DNA of 64,000 nt from Branchiostoma floridae (lineage: Eukaryota > Chordata > Leptocardii > Amphioxiformes > Branchiostomatidae), in assembly GCF_000003815.2 (NCBI RefSeq), contig NC_049988.1, positions 10,380,156 to 10,444,155 on the forward strand. The letters are read 5' to 3'. The notes beneath the pieces are model-generated. The model searched no databases. It saw nothing but the letters and a program-made list of their open reading frames with translations, and had not been told where the DNA came from. Below, one piece after another: positions 63,241-64,000 of this stretch (its first letter is position 1; each line of letters begins with the position of its first letter). Position numbers and translations under genes: made by a program.

Positions 63241-64000
63241 GTGCGAAAGGGTGTGATTTCCGGACAAAGTCGGAGTTGACATATTTCTGGACATGCTAAA
63301 TATTCGGACTGTGTCCGGGCACGATGTTCAATATTTCCCATATCTGGAAATATCTTGAGTCAGGAATTGTCTTGTTATGTATCCGGACAAATAAGACTTT
63401 CCTGCTTTTTAAGATACGCGCCATTGACGTTTCTTGCCTCCGAATACATGATATGTTCTACATTCTTTACATATCCAAGGTCTATATATTTCGATAAGGA
63501 ATACCCGGACAAATTAGGAGTTTGCACGAAGCATGATGTGCATTATTTCTGGGCCATTGTCAGATGACATTTTCAATTCATTATGTCTCAGAATATCATG
63601 AGTCATGAAATGTTTCAGCACATGCCCGGACGGATAGAATTTCCCGTTCTTCCGAATACGTGTCAGGGACGTTTCATGTTTTCGAATTCATACTATTTTC
63701 TTTTCTTTCCATTTACGAGACATATCCGCGACAGATATTCCATGGATTAGTTTTAGGACAGATTCGAAGTTAGCATATTCTGACCGTTACCGATAAAGGT
63801 ATTCTATACGTGAATTGTGAATCGGTGATTGTTTTATTGCGCATCTGAACAAAGACTGCATTTTTTTGCCGAAATTTTCGCTCCTTCCGAATTCATATTC
63901 CGTTCCATTTACGACAGATGTCCAAAACAGAAACATTCCAGAGATCAGTTTTCGGACAACTTAATGGTTAACAAATTACTTTTCTTGTCATACATGAATC
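63241..64000. repeat. Diverged 243-bp tandem repeat running off the window
   Basis: TCTTGAGTCAGGAATTGTCT ... CCGGACAAATAAGACTTTCC (63352) matches TCATGAGTCATGAAATGTTT ... CCGGACGGATAGAATTTCCC (63595), followed in each by CTTCCGAATAC or similar and CATATCC. A further weaker unit follows to the edge. Confidence 0.65.

Overview
The window looks like nuclear DNA of an invertebrate animal. Genes are split into short exons with GT/AG introns, and introns and intergenic DNA are AT-rich and full of short inverted-repeat transposons, SINEs and minisatellites. The proteins are closest in style to deuterostome/chordate homologues. My best guess is a cephalochordate (amphioxus); this is inference from overall character, not proof. 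No bacterial, phage or CRISPR feature is present.

Two genes lie tail to tail. On the + strand, from before base 1 to about 29.4 kb, is the gamma (nucleotide-sensing) subunit of AMP-activated protein kinase (PRKAG1/2/3 family). Its conserved four-CBS core is encoded by exons between 20784 and 29439. Upstream are four alternative N-terminal sources that all end in phase 0 and so can all join the same core exon at 20784: a long multi-exon N-terminus (23-8544, entering from outside the window), two tandemly duplicated large ATG-bearing exons (14026-14697 and 15310-15897), and a short ATG exon (18229-18333). Inside the core, two adjacent 85-nt exons (26961-27045 and 27116-27200) encode alternative versions of the same CBS3 segment. 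Neither length is a multiple of 3, so only one can be used per transcript.

On the - strand, 60069 down to 39626, is a 13-exon gene for DBF4, the regulatory subunit of the CDC7 S-phase kinase. I could join all 13 exons in one continuous frame (1946 codons before the stop). Exons 1-11 carry the BRCT-like motif N, motif M and the CxxC/HxxxxxH DBF4 zinc finger. The last exon is 4.3 kb and adds about 1,420 residues: a KEN box, vertebrate-like C-terminal patches, a DPTVS repeat, AT-hook-like motifs and a 36-residue repeat. An E2F-type site lies about 400 bp upstream of the start codon.

The rest is non-coding or mobile: a 5-copy MITE family with TIR ACGCTAGTTCACCTTTATCC, several other MITE and hAT-like families, tRNA-derived and 5S-rRNA-derived SINEs sharing one tail, a 2.2-kb fold-back element (33.88-36.05 kb), an inverted satellite array (38.4-38.9 kb), a perfect 59-bp palindrome touching the 5S SINE, and diverged tandem repeats at 60.9-61.5 and 63.3-64.0 kb. 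The right end (60.5-64 kb) has no gene I can support.
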